A stretch of 64,000 nucleotides of DNA. It comes from Zoroaster sp. YZ-2022. Its lineage: Eukaryota > Echinodermata > Asteroidea > Forcipulatida > Zoroasteridae. The stretch covers positions 14,667,777 to 14,731,776 of the forward strand of contig CM055828.1 in assembly GCA_029582265.1 (NCBI GenBank). The letters run 5' to 3'. The notes below the pieces were generated by a model, which saw only the letters and a list, made by a program, of their open reading frames with translations, had not been told where the DNA came from and did no database searches. A program made the position numbers and the translations under genes. This document shows positions 21,930 to 33,241 of this stretch, in pieces (within the stretch, counting starts at the first letter, position 1; the number at the start of each line of letters is the position of its first letter).

Positions 21930-22535
21930 ACAGTGTACTTAAAGACGATAATAGATTGCTGTGATCATGCGCTTGCTGATACGTTGCTTGATTATTAGTG
22001 TGATACATACGTTACAATGTACTGAAAGACGGCTAAAAGAAGGTTAATATATCAGAATGCGGAAGGTTTTATCACTTGTGGATAAGTTGCTTGCATCTAT
22101 TAATGATACATACCTGTACTGAAAGACAGCCGAAAGACCCTAATATTTCAGTATGCTGAAAGTTAGCTTTTTTTGTGCGATCACTTGTGGATACATTGAT
22201 TGCATCTATAATTATACATACCGGTACATGATAATGTACTGAAAGACAGCTGAAAGCCGATTAATATTTCAGTATGCTGAAAGGTAGCTTAATTTGTGCG
22301 ATCACTTGAGGATACATTGATTGCATCTATTAATGATACATACATGATAGTGTACTGAAAGACGACCGAAAGACGCTTAATATTTCAGTATGCTGAAAGT
22401 TAGCTTATGTTGTGCGATCACTTGAGGATACATTGATTGCATCTATAGGCCTAATGATACATACATGATATTGTACTGAAAGACGGCCGAAAGACGATTA
22501 ATATTTCAGTATGCTGAAAGGTAGGCGAGATCACC
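21930..22535. repeat. About 120-bp satellite, five units
   Basis: GTACTGAAAGAC recurs at about 22019, 22115, 22235, 22352 and 22473 (spacings 96, 120, 117 and 121). Each is followed by AATATTTCAGTATGCTGAAAG, GCGATCACTTG and GGATACATTGATTGCATCTA. Within each unit CTGAAAG and TTTCAG are partly inverted. The array ends about 60 bp before the piggyBac end. Confidence 0.9.
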
Positions 22536-22865
22536 CATGCTTACACGGTTACTGTAGCTCTCCGCCGCGCGTGACACAAGATCCGTGCTTAACCCTTTCG
22601 ATCCCACGGGCTCTAAAAAGAGCCTTTGTTGTGATACGCTTCGATCCCGCGGGCTCTAAAAGGTGCCGGGAATCGGCATGCCCTTGACGACCACGGCTAC
22701 TTAATTCACCACCTGAAAATGTTTGAGTTTTTGTTTGTTTGGCGCCCTCTATTGACAGAAATGAAGTGTTTAAAAGTTCATAAAAGAAAAAAGCGCGTCA
22801 CTTTTTGCGGTTTTTCCTGCTAGCGTACACTCGCTTTCCACAACGGTCAGTTTTTAGTTGCAATC

Positions 22866-25002
22866 ATGATGGAAACGGACATAAATGATGGCATTTTGGC
22901 TGAGATTTTGGCAGACAGTGGCTCAGAATCAGATGACGAAGTAACGGATGACGACAGCACATTACAACTTCCAGCGGAATTCGTTCAAGAGGTAGGCCTA
23001 AATCACAGTTTAAAAAAAGTGAATAACATGAATAACTAACAGTTAACGTTACTCTTCCTGGCCCAATGCAAACTAATGTAATTAAACGATATTTCCTAGG
23101 CTATAGCGTAAATATTGGATGCATTTTTTAAATATATGCTCAAGGGGGTTACAACTGTTGGAGTTGACTTGAGGAATGTAAATTTAGAAAATGGATCCCT
23201 TGAATAGGATTGACCAAATCCCCACCCCCTGGACTGGGTCAAAAAAGTCAGGCACAAACTTAGTGCTCAAGTGAAAATGTACAATTTTTAGTAGTTTGTT
23301 GGGGTAATACCGTATTTGTATTCATTGAAACAGCAAGTTGATGTATAGATATAGCATAGAAATGTTAACATCCACCCATAGCCGGTCGTGCTATTTAGCG
23401 TCAACAAGCTGAAAATGCACTCTTAGTCTTAGTCTCAAGCTTCCAAAAGAATAGCCTCGTATTCGAAAGGCCCTTATAAGTCGTATTATGCAAGAAGTTG
23501 GGGGAATTCACATTCACAATCCCACATTAAAACGAAAATTTATCGGCAACGACTTTTGGAGAGTGGATGGAGGCCGCCATATTTCTTTTCTCAGCACAAT
23601 ATTCATTTTGCGCATGACCCCCTGTGGCCTGTGCACATGCAGCAAAGTAGCATTGAGATAATGTATTTACAAATGTAGGACCGAGATTAATCCTCCTTTG
23701 CCTTGTTTTTCTGTTGCAGCCTACCTACCAAGGTGACAGCCGGCCGAGATCAAGGAGGACGACAGGAAAGTTAGATTTCCGATCCGGTTGGGAACGACGA
23801 GACCATTACGAGTGTGGGACTGCGCAGTTCACTGGAAATCCTGGCCCCACCGGCGACTTTGCCACACTGTCGGCAGTGGAGATCTTCAAGCTGTATTTTT
23901 GTCAACTCGTGTGGGATATGCTCGTCAACGAGACTAATTGCTATGCGCAGTAAACAATAGACTCAAATCCTGATCAACAATTCTCCTGGCACCCAACCAA
24001 CATTCCAGAAATGATAGCATTTGTGGCACTTCTCATTGCTATGGGCATAAACAAATCCTCTCAATACAAGATGTACTGGTCGACATCTGAAATTCTTCAC
24101 ATCCCATTCTATCCGTCGATCATGTCCCGTAATCAGTTCGGTTCCTCCACATATCAAATAACCAAATTCCTCGTAGAGCCTTGGCTAAACGGGACAAACT
24201 TTCCAAACTTCGGCCCTTGATAGAAGTCCTCGTCCCGAAGTTTTTCAACCTGTATAACCCTGTGCAGAATCTGTCTCCAGACGAGAGTATGTTGAAATTC
24301 AAGGGACGCTTAAGTTTTGTTCAGTACATGCCTAAAAAACCTATCAAACGGGATATTAAAGCCTTCTCCCTGAACGCGTCCAAAACAGGATACACGTGTG
24401 CTTGGAAACTGTACACAGGAGCTGACGACACACAAACTGTTTATGATGCAGACGTACATGTAGATTCCAAGTCATCAGACTGCCATCCACCAAACCCAAC
24501 AGTTGCAGGAAAAGTCGTCATTGATCTGGTCCATGGACTTGAGATTACTATACTAGCCCAGCTCTTGTAGCTAAACTTTCTAAACTAGGGTTCGGATGTT
24601 GTGGAACTGTTCGTTACACTACACAGGGAATACCCCAGGCCGCAAACCCCCAAAAACATAAAATGAAGAAAGGAGATGACCCATTTTATTTGGTGAAAGG
24701 TGGGCAATTGTGTATCGTTTGGCAAGACAAAAAATCTGTAACACTTTTAACTAATGTAAGCAACACTGATTTGTTCAAAAAGCAAATTCGGTGTAATAAG
24801 AGCACAAGTGGATTTCGTGATGTTATGAAGCCCAATTGTATTGAAGATTACAACAAAACATGGGTGGAACTGATCTTGCCGACCAATGTTTTCAGTACTG
24901 CAATCATACACACAGAAGCTTGAAATGGTGGAAAAGAGTTTTTTTCCATATGCTGAATATCTGTATTGTCAATAGCAGAGTAATATTCACCAGCATAGCA
25001 GG
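22866..25002 (+). pseudogene. piggyBac transposase (exon 1, intron, most of exon 2)
   Basis: Exon 1 (22866-22991) has ATG-ATG and an acidic N-terminus (DSGSESDDEVTDDD), as in many piggyBac transposases. The intron is GTAGGC...TTCTGTTGCAG (22992-23719, phase 0). Exon 2 gives KLDFRSGWERRDH, IPEMIAFVALLIAMGI, SPDESMLKFKGRL (first catalytic Asp region), YMPKKPIKRDIKAF and MGGTDLADQ (conserved late block). A TAA at 23951-23953, frameshifts near 24180 and 24860, and a deletion near 24535-24560 (removing the second-Asp MDNYYTS block) inactivate it. The final part lies beyond the nested element at 30808. Confidence 0.88.
22992..23719 (+). other. Spliceosomal intron in the piggyBac transposase
   Basis: Donor GAG|GTAGGC and acceptor TTTTTCTGTTGCAG|CC. 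It falls exactly between codons, and the flanking exons stay in frame (…FVQE then PTYQG…). No coding similarity inside. Confidence 0.75.
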
Positions 25003-26690
25003 TGTCAGAATTAGGCCCATGCTAATGAGTATGATGTTTATTTTGCAGGGTCAGATTTACTAATGAATATGCATTTTTTCCTTAAAGGTTGTGAACTTTT
25101 CTTCTGATGCTTATTTTGTAACTTTGTTTATGAATGGAGGTGCAGGAGCCACCACCCTCACTTTCTTTTGTATTTGTGTGCTCACAGAAGTTGCGTGTGA
25201 ATATGTATACATGTAGTATGCAAAGAGAGTTGGGTTAATTTGCATGAAATTTGAGGAATGTTAAGATTTTAGGGAGTGCCAGCAGACTCACCTAGATTCT
25301 TGAGAGAGGAACATGTATGTTTGAGAGAGATTCAAATGTGAAGTGAAGTGCCTATATCTCACCAGTGCCGCGCCAAAGTTAAAAACCCCGTGAGGTTGCT
25401 GTGCTGCAATTTTATTGCCAAACCAGAGGCAGATTTTTTCAGGCTGTCCTTTGAGCAATTGGATGGAAGCAGGAGTCTGAAGCGGCAGAGATCGGCAATT
25501 TAAGTTTGGAAACGGGAGGAAAATCGTAAGTTGAATTTGCTTGTATTTTAAAGAAATATTGATCCTAATTATAAGCAGAATTCCTAAAAACCTAAATTGT
25601 TCATTGTAAGTGTACATTGTAGTTTGTAATGTTGAAGCATTGTTTTCTAAAAGCCTTGTAGTTTGAACGCTTTGACTTTGCAGTTCACAGTTTTGGAATA
25701 ATAGTTCAGATAAAGAAATGATTTGAAAAGAAATATGTCTAACAAGTTTAATGAGAGCATCAGGCATTATTGTATTGATTTTGATAACTATTTTTTAGAT
25801 GGCCATGATGCGGGTATTTATCCCCCTCCTAGACGGAGATGTTAACTCTCCTAGTGAATGACAACTAGAGACAGTGTGTCATCAGTGTGTCCTCTTGATG
25901 TTTGGAGATGGAGAAGGAAGGCAGGAGAGCCTGGGCATAGACTGCACCAGTGTGGACTGGGTTGTAGAACTATTGCGGTGAAGCGTAGTGGAAAAGCTAC
26001 GATAAGCAACAAAACTGTGGTAGTCCCCACAAGTTGCACCTGAGGACAGATTTAACCTTTGGACGATTTCACGGTGGGCCAGCTTTATTTGTTTAATAAT
26101 TTAGACATTTCTTTTCGAATTGGAGTTGAGAGTTGGATCGGAGGCTAGGTGCCAGGCCGCTGAACAACGGTTGATTTAACTACACTTGTAATTTTGATTA
26201 ACCGACTTAAAGCCATTTCCATGGGTTCCTAGTAATTGGTGTGTGTATATATATATATGTAGATAGAACGCAAGAAGTTAAGCATTTAAATAGTAGTCAG
26301 AGCAGAACTGTGGTGATCCGAAATATTAAGTTATAATCCCGAGAGGATTAACTTTGGGATTGATTATATTGGGGGTTGTGACGTCACAAGGATCAAGGTA
26401 CACTTAATCGAACTTATTGGAATTTCTGCGCACGCATCTGGGTTGACTTTAATTAATGCATTTAAGGGATTGAAGTAAATTGATCTGGTATTAGTTGTTT
26501 GAATTCAATATTTAATTTTATTGGAATTTGATATCAATTGAGTGTACATAAGCCAGAAATGGGGCAGTGACCCTAGAAGTTGTAAATAAATGTAAAGAAA
26601 TTGTAAATACAATACTTTTGTCGAGGAGACTATCATTCATTATTAGTTTAACGTCTTTCACTGCACAGTTGTCCCAGGGTGACTGCGATT
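25003..26690 (+). repeat. 5' LTR of the Gmr1-like element
   Basis: It starts TGTCAGAATTAGG. It is shared with 29823-30802 from position 25721 to its end with about 97-99 percent identity by eye; differences include the (GT)(TA) run near 26241. An AATAAA lies at about 26584. The last two bases are TT where the 3' copy has the canonical CA. Confidence 0.88.
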
Positions 26691-26691
26691 T

Positions 26692-26709
26692 TGGGGGCTT
26701 GTCCGAGAA
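26692..26709 (+). other. Primer-binding site, tRNA-Pro-like
   Basis: TGGGGGCTTGTCCGAGAA starts two bases after the LTR. It is close to the classic tRNA-Pro primer site TGGGGGCTCGTCCGGGAT, with three differences, two of them C-to-T or G-to-A. Confidence 0.75.
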
Positions 26710-26740
26710 AGACATTTTAAAAGAAAGACACTAACTTGCT

Positions 26741-28330
26741 ATGAATGATCGTAATCTAAGGCTAATGCGTTTACTGATGTATCAAGTAATTTGTTTGTTC
26801 TTCTTGACTTTCCAGATTTTAGGTTGCAGATCTCTGACCGCTCAGTTCCAATCCAACCAATTGCTTGTCAGTGCCGCTGCATCCCAAAAGCGTTTAAGTA
26901 TGGATATCGAACGGTTAGTTTCCATAGGGAAAGAGATGAATTTACAGGGGAGTGAGTTGAGAGAGTTTGTTCAAGGAGAGCAAGAGCGGATAAGAGTTGA
27001 GAGAAAAGAGAACGATGATGTAGAGAGGGATAAGAGAGCTCATCAAATGGACCTCAGAAGGCAAGAAACAGAGGCTTTAGAGCTTCAACTTAAGTTAGCG
27101 ACTGTTAAGGCTGAAATGTCAGTAGCAGAAGGTCATACAGTTCAGGCAAATAAAACTAGTTTAAAATCTCGTACCCCAAAGCTGCCAGCTTTTGATGACG
27201 AAAAGGATGAACTAGACGCATACCTACAGAGATTTGAGAGGTATGCCACTGCACAAAATTGGCACAAAGATAACTGGGCTGTTAATCTTAGCGCACTTTT
27301 GAAAGGGAAAGCCATTGAGGTATATTCCCGATTGTCTGTTTCAGAAGCCTCAGAGTATGAATGTCTTAAGACTGCCTTACTTAAAAGGTACCATCTTACA
27401 GAGGAAGGTTTTCGACAGAAATTACGCTCTGCTAAGCCTGAAAGGTTTGAGGGACCAAGACAGTTTGTAGTAAGACTTGATAACTACTTTGGTAGGTGGA
27501 CAGACCTTGCCAAGATTACTAAGGACTTTGAAAATCTGAAGGATTTGCTTCTTAGAGAGCAATTCATTAATGCTTGCAGTCTTGATTTATCATTGTTCCT
27601 TAAGGAGAGAAAACCAAAGGATGTTACTGCCATGGCCGAACTTGCGGAAAAATTTGTTGAAGCAAGAGGAGGAATTTTGGGTCAGGATATTAAACCATCT
27701 AACTTTTCTTCCAACAGATCAGACAGAAACAGAGATAACCACTCTAGATATGACAAGGGTTTCAAACCAACAGGACAGGAGAAACGGATGGAAAGAAAGC
27801 AACCCGCTTCTCGGTACTTCAATAAAGCTGGTCAAGCAACAAGTTCAAGATCGATACCAGAATGTTATTTTTGTGGTAAAGTTGGTCACATAGCTAGGAA
27901 CTGCTATAAAAACCCAAAGAGAAGTCCGACAAAGATTGCAGGCTTATTAACCTCAGATTCTTCTATGCCAGATCAATTTAATTCCACAGATTTCCAGCAG
28001 AACTCGCAACAGCAGATGAGGCCAACCAGTCAACCTCAACCACATGGTGACTGTGAACAGTGTGCACATCACCCTAACTTCACGCCACCCCGAGCCAAGC
28101 AGGTGCACATTGCATGTATGAATGTACCAGACTGCTGTTCAAGTGGGGGGTTTGTTACTCTGAAGTGTGGACACAACCTACCTATAATGAGCGCTGCATG
28201 CAAACCCGACTTTGTTAGAGGTATGCCAGTTACAAATGAAAATGTTGGTAGTAAATCGGTACCGGGTATCAGTTTTAAGAGATACAGGCTGTTCTGGTGT
28301 GCTTATTCGCAGGAGTCTTGTATCAGATAA
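26741..28330 (+). pseudogene. Gag of the Gmr1-like element (coiled coil, SCAN-like capsid, CCHC knuckle)
   Basis: A 529-codon frame starts at an ATG (26741). Residues about 45-130 are highly charged and likely coiled coil. At about 140-300 lies a capsid region of the type related to the vertebrate SCAN domain (LPAFDDEKDELDAYLQRFER, EEGFRQKLRSAKPERFEGP, LLLREQFINACSLDLSLFLK, MAELAEKFVEARGG). A zinc knuckle CYFCGKVGHIARNC follows at about 374-387. Early hydrophobic residues (LMYQVICLFFLTFQI) look odd for Gag and may reflect the wrong start. The frame runs past the protease start; a single frameshift near 28250 separates it from PR-IN. Confidence 0.82.
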
Positions 28331-29828
28331 CCAAATGACCGGTGCTAGTAAATATTGTGTGTTTGTGGATAATACAGTTCGCAAATTACCCCTTGCTCAT
28401 GTCAACATTGACTCACCATATTTCATCGGGTCAATAGATGCAGTATGTATGATTAATCCAATTTATGACGTTATTGTTGGCAATATCCCACAAGCTCGTG
28501 ATCCAGGTGATCCAGATCCCAACTGGACCTCTAAGGATGACAAGGCGTCATCGATCGAGACTGAACATAAGAGGAAACAGGAAGAGATGTACTTTCACAC
28601 CCATGCTGTGCAGACGAGTGCCCAGAAAGCAGCTGAAGAGAAACCAGTTCGTGCTTTGAAGGTGTCAAGTGCATTACCAGAGGTGACTGCCAACGAAATC
28701 CGCAAAGGACAGCAAGATGACCCCACGCTACAGCGAGTGAGAGAATTAGTGGAAACAGGAGACATCAAAGTTGGGAAAGGTGAGAATACGTCACATTTCT
28801 TCAAGAAGAAAGGGTTAATATATCGTCATTTCCATAGCCCCAGAGTAGACAATGGCAATGCTATCACTCAGTTAGTAGTACCAAAACCACAAAGAGTACT
28901 AGTCATGAAATTGGCGCATGAATCGATTTTGGGAGGCCATCAAGGTTCGAAAAGAACTGCTGATAAGGTGTTGTCAAACTTCTTCTGGCCAGGAGTACAA
29001 TCTGACATACAACGATTTTGCCGTTCCTGTGATATATGTCAAAGAACCATCCCAAAAGGCAAGGTTACAAGGGTACCAATGGGTCACATGCCACTAATCG
29101 ATGTTCCTTTTCAATGCATTGCAGTTGACATTGTTGGACCAATGGCTCCAATTACAGACAGAGGCAACCGGTATGTGTTAACGATAGTGGACTACGCTAC
29201 TCGCTACCCTGAAGCAATACCTCTTAAGAGCATTGAGACGCATCGAGTTGCGGAAGCTTTAGTTGATGTATTCACTCGAGTTGGCATCCCTCAAGAGATT
29301 TTAACTGACCAAGGAGCCCAGTTCACGTCCGGAATCATGAAATAAGTAAGCAGACTTCTCTCCATCAAGCAGCTAACGACCACGCCGTACCATCCCGCGT
29401 GCAACGGCCTTGTTGAAAGGTTTAATGGAAGCCTGAAACAGATGTTGAAACGACTCTGCGCTGAGAGACCCAAAGACTGGGACAGGTACATAGGCCCACT
29501 TTTATTTGCATATCGCGAAACGCCTCAATCCAGCCTGGGATTTGCGCCGTTCGAGCTCTTGTACGGAAGGACAGTGAGAGGCCCTATGGCCATATTAAAA
29601 GAACTCTGGTCCGACAACATCGAAGCTCCAGACGTGAAGACAACGTACCAGTACGTACTAGATCTGCGAACTCGTATTGAAGATACATGCCAATTAGCTC
29701 AGGAAGAGTTGAAGAAGTCTACAGAGAGATATCGCAAGTATTATGACAGAAAGTCCAAACCCCGCCGACTCAAAGAAGGAGACAAGGTCCTCCTCCTGCT
29801 TCCTGCTGATAACAACAAACTTATTTGA
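28212..29828 (+). pseudogene. Protease-integrase of the Gmr1-like element
   Basis: Protease: VLRDTGCSGVLI (Asp-Thr-Gly) at about 28272-28310, and the second block YDVIVGNI near 28465. Integrase follows with no RT between. The zinc region is HESILGGHQGSKRTADKVLSN...CDIC. The core is IAVDIVGPM (Asp), LTDQGAQFTSG (Asp) and CNGLVERFNG (Glu), and then ETPQSSLGFAPFELLYGRTVRGP and a basic linker. A TAA at 29343-29345 replaces a sense codon inside the core. The coding sequence is cut at 29822 where the 3' LTR piece starts, so the chromatin-targeting tail, RT and RNase H are lost. Confidence 0.87.
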
Positions 29829-30802
29829 AAAGAAATATGTCTAACAAGTTTAATGAGAGCATCGGGCATTATTGTATTGATTTTGATAACTATTTTTTAG
29901 ATGGCCATGATGCGGGTATTTATCCCCCTCCTAGACGGAGATGTTAACTCTCCTAGTGAATGACAACTAGAGACAGTGTGTCATCAGTGTGTCCTCTTGA
30001 TGTTTGGAGATGGAGAAGGAAGGCAGGAGAGCCTGGGCATAGACTGCACCAGTGTGGACTGGGTTGTAGAACTATTGCGGTGAAGCGTAGTGGAAAAGCT
30101 ACGATAAGCAACAAAACTGTGGTAGTCCCCACAAGTTGCACCTGAGGACAGATTTAACCTTTGGACAATTTCACGGTGGGCCAGCTTTATTTGTTTAATA
30201 ATTTAGACATTTCTTTTCGAATTGGAGTTGAGAGTTGGATCGGAGGCTAGGTGCCAGGCCGCTGAACAACGGTTGATTTAACTACACTTGTAATTTTGAT
30301 TAACCGACTTAAAGCCATTTCCATGGGTTCCTAGTAATTGGTGTGTGTGTGTATATATATATATATATGTAGATAGAACGCAAGAAGTTAAGCATTTAAA
30401 TAGTAGTCAGAGCAGAACTGTGGTGATCCGAAATATTAAGTTATAATCCCGAGAGGATTAACTTTGGGATTGATTATATTGGGGGTTGTGACGTCACAAG
30501 GATCAAGGTACACTTAATCGAACTTATTGGAATTTCTGCGCACGCATCTGGGTTGACTTTAATTATTGCATTTAAGGGATTGAAGTAAATTGATCTGGTA
30601 TTTAGTTGTTTTGAATTCAATATTTAATTTTATTGGAATTTGATATCAATTGAGTGTACATAAGCCAGAAATGGGGCAGTGACCCTAGAAGTTGTAAATA
30701 AATGTAAAGAAATTGTAAATACAATACTTTTGTCGAGGAGACTATCATTCATTATTAGTTTAACGTCTTTCACTGCACAGTTGTCCCAGGGTGACTGTGA
30801 CA
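29823..30802 (+). repeat. 3' LTR of the Gmr1-like element, 5' part deleted
   Basis: It corresponds to 25721-26690 of the 5' LTR. It joins integrase sequence directly at GACAACAAACTT|ATTTGAAAAG and ends TGTGACA at 30802, followed by the GCAGG duplication. Confidence 0.9.
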
Positions 30803-30807
30803 GCAGG

Positions 30808-31086
30808 GAACAAAAATTTCAGTAACCTTAATTTTCGTATAGGGATTGTACAGGGCTTGCTGTTGGGTTGGGAACGTAACGCAACAAGTCAGTTGAGATA
30901 CATATTCCTATCGAGTTGACAGGGCAACAGCACTATCCTGGCAAAAACCCCAATGGAAAGAAACGCGACTGCATTGTTTGCAGTAACCGCAAATTAGGCA
31001 GGCGAAAACAAACAAAGATGATCTGTAAACAATGTACACAACCTATGTGCATAGTTCCTTGCTTTGAGAAATACCACACCACTTGA
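30808..31086 (+). pseudogene. piggyBac transposase C-terminus with cysteine-rich domain
   Basis: The first block (NLNFRIGIVQGLL, 30824-30862) continues the transposase frame precisely when the nested element and one copy of its duplication are discounted. After a frameshift near 30905 comes the Cys-rich zinc-binding domain: CIVC, CKQC, C and PCFEKYHTT with a stop at 31084-31086. In piggyBac this domain binds the transposon ends. It shows that this sequence, 5.8 kb away, belongs to the gene that starts at 22866. Confidence 0.88.
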
Positions 31087-31687
31087 TTGTAAATCTGTAC
31101 TATTTGCCTCCAACCCCCCCCCCCATTCAATGTTGGGAAAGGTCGGACGAGCCGCAGATTACAGTCCAAACCAACATTGAATTGGGGGGGTGGGGTGTTA
31201 GCATGGATTGTGATGTATGTACACTGAATACAAGTAAATGGTTCATTTCCAAGTAGAAAACCAAAAAAAAATCCCCAAAAATCTCATCCAAGTTATTGTT
31301 TTTCACATGGAAAAGAAATCTTATACATGTACCGTATTTGCATGTATTTATTACAAATTCTCTGAAATATCACCCATTTGTATTACTTTTCTTCAGTGTA
31401 AATACTGATCTAATTATTTCATTGTTTTGCTTTTACACTTAAAAAATATGCACAATATTTTCCTCCCTTTGTATACTCATTTTTACCATCAGTTTAACAT
31501 ACAAATATATCTGAGCCATTTGGTATGTACAGTACACATGTAAAAAAAAAAAGTGTCTATTACTGCAGAGTGAGGGCGCACTTCAATGAAATTGTGAAAA
31601 ACCCACTGGTGCTGGAGTGACATTGGGCTCCTAATTACTGTGGTAAAGAAGGGTACTCTCTTACATAACTGGCTGGTAATGAAAGGG
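31087..31687 (+). other. 3' non-coding part of piggyBac
   Basis: Contains a short hairpin (CCCCCATTCAATGTTGG / CCAACATTGAATTGGGG, 31124-31189) and ends at the GAAAGGG terminal repeat. No coding. Confidence 0.6.
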
Positions 31688-31691
31688 TTAA

Positions 31692-32212
31692 ACATCATAC
31701 TGAAATGTGACCTCAGCAAACAACAAATTCAGCATTTCTAACCTGTATTGAAAACATGCGAAAAGGGTTCTTAAAGGTGATGGAAATGAATAGTGTATTT
31801 CAGTGATCGAACCATGCTGAAACATTGCTGAAATATTTTGTTTAAAATGTTTCCGCATGCTGGATACATTACGGAAATAATCTAAGTTGTTACAGAAGCC
31901 TTTACGGAGCTGTACACGCGGATAGATTAGTCAATCATGCGGAAATACATAATTTGTAATTTCCGTAATATATCAGCTTTCGTAAACTATTTGTAAATTC
32001 CTCTTTTCGTGCTGTGAAATAATAACAAATTATACTAAAGCTTATTTTTTTCTAATAAACAAACTTTAAAACTAAATAAAATGTTCACCATTGGTATTTG
32101 ATAATGAACATTAACTTCAACCCCTGTATAACACGTTAACATTAGATCTTATGAAAAATAGCATAAAAACTAACCTGTGAAAATTTATTAAAAATAGGTG
32201 CTCCCCTCGTGT
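31692..32212. other. Non-coding spacer
   Basis: Nothing recognisable beyond AT-rich sequence. Confidence 0.4.
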
Positions 32213-32465
32213 TTCACAAAGTTGTATCTGGTAACTTCTTGTAATTTTTACATAACTGGAGGTTACAACTCGACGTTTCGATCAGTATGCTCTGATCGTC
32301 CTCAGGAGAAAGGACGATCAGAGCATACTGATCAAAACGTCGTCGAGTTGTAACCTCCAGTTCTTTTCAGAACTAATTACTACTCAATAGAGAATTTCAC
32401 ATGGTGTCACCGCAAATTAGTCTTACTTATCCTCTTCACCATGCAAAGCTACCAGTTTTACCTAA
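32213..32465 (-). mobile_element. Penelope-like terminal repeat remnant, head-to-head inverted
   Basis: GGAGGTTACAACTCGACG...CTGATCGTCCTCAGGAG is followed at once by its inverted copy GGACGATCAGAGCATACTGATC...GTCGAGTTGTAACCTCC (32258-32358). The region continues TTCTTTTCAGAACT..., CACATGGTGTCACCGCAAA and CACCATGCAAAGC. The same words end the Penelope-like copies at 42.5 kb and 58.4-59.25 kb. No coding part remains. Confidence 0.65.
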
Positions 32466-32875
32466 GATAAAAATACTTCGGACAAAATAATTTGGCCATT
32501 AGGCCTATGTGTCCCAACCAAATAAAAATGTTTGATAATATTTTGAGAATATGAGAATCTAAACCAAAATTGAAGCTTCCCTTTCACCATTTTTCCTGTC
32601 AAATATGTAGAGTGTGTAATCAGGGGTTAGGGCAATTTCACATAATTGCCAGGGGACATTGTCATGATTGTGTTCATCATGTACACACGTACATCAAGTT
32701 CTGTCTACCTATATATATAGTATCTCCATAGTATCTCCATGGCATTTACGTCTCTATTTCTGTGGTCCTTTAATAATCAGTCCTCAAAATAGGTAGTACA
32801 TGTAAATTGATTACAATGTATTGAGACACAAAGGATGAGTTGTATTTTTCTCACAGTTTTATATTATCTTATTAA

Positions 32876-33237
32876 AGGGATAGTATCATCACGATCAGAG
32901 CAGACTTTCAACAGGGCATATAATCAGTGTGCTAGTTTTACATGAACTCGGTGACTGAAAATAATAATAATACCTCGCAAGCAATAAGATCATATTACCC
33001 TGGTTGGTATATATGATGCAATGATATTTATGCATGCATGCTAGTCAACTCGCCCAATCTCGCCCCCCTGACAAACGTGCATCAACCCTGGTAATATAAT
33101 TATATCGCGCCCTGTTATCTAATCCAGCGCTCGCTTGTTGGGTATTATTCTCAGTCACTGATGAGTTCATCTAAAAGTAGGACACCAATTCCATGCCATG
33201 TTGAAAGAGTGCTCTGATCGTGACGATATCGTCCCTT
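32876..33237. mobile_element. MITE with long imperfect inverted ends, TTAA flanks
   Basis: The ends GGGATAGTATCATCACGATCAGAGC and GCTCTGATCGTGACGATATCGTCCC continue as about 90-bp arms (ACTTTCAACAGGGC / GCCATGTTGAAAGA, and so on). TTAA occurs on both sides (32872-32875 and 33238-33241), which would suit a piggyBac-type mobiliser. A shorter relative lies at 34502-34710. Confidence 0.7.
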
Positions 33238-33241
33238 TTAA

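Larger units (their letters stand above)
25003..30802 (+). mobile_element. Gmr1-like Ty3 LTR retrotransposon (PR-IN order), RT region deleted
   Basis: The 5' LTR is 25003-26690, and a 5'-truncated 3' LTR lies at 29823-30802. The 5-bp target duplication is GCAGG (24998-25002 and 30803-30807). The order is Gag, protease, integrase, with integrase straight after protease. That matches the Gmr1-like group, in which integrase precedes RT as in Ty1/copia. RT, RNase H and about 720 bp of the 3' LTR are missing through one deletion at 29822/29823. It sits inside the piggyBac transposase gene. Confidence 0.88.
22593..31687 (+). mobile_element. piggyBac-type DNA transposon, interrupted by an LTR element
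   Basis: The left end CCCTTTCGATCCC follows TTAA (22589-22592), and the right end ATGAAAGGG precedes TTAA (31688-31691). This gives a 7-bp terminal inverted repeat (CCCTTTC/GAAAGGG) and the TTAA duplication diagnostic of piggyBac. A near-repeat of the end, TTCGATCCCGCGGGCTCTAA, lies just inside at 22641. Without the nested 5.8-kb Gmr1-like element the transposon is about 3.3 kb, the usual piggyBac size. The transposase inside is broken. Confidence 0.9.

Noticed and set aside
24860..25230. GGGTTAA at 25232-25238 as the right end of piggyBac
   Set aside because: The C-terminal transposase domain and a better end (GAAAGGG-TTAA) are found at 30.8-31.69 kb, and 25003 onward is an LTR.
25851..26043. 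Repeated open frames at 25851-26043 and 29953-30145
   Set aside because: They are the same piece of the two LTRs of the Gmr1-like element; no protein similarity.
26741..28330. Host SCAN-domain gene
   Set aside because: It lies between an LTR with tRNA-Pro-like primer site and PR-IN, so it is Gag of a Gmr1-like element.
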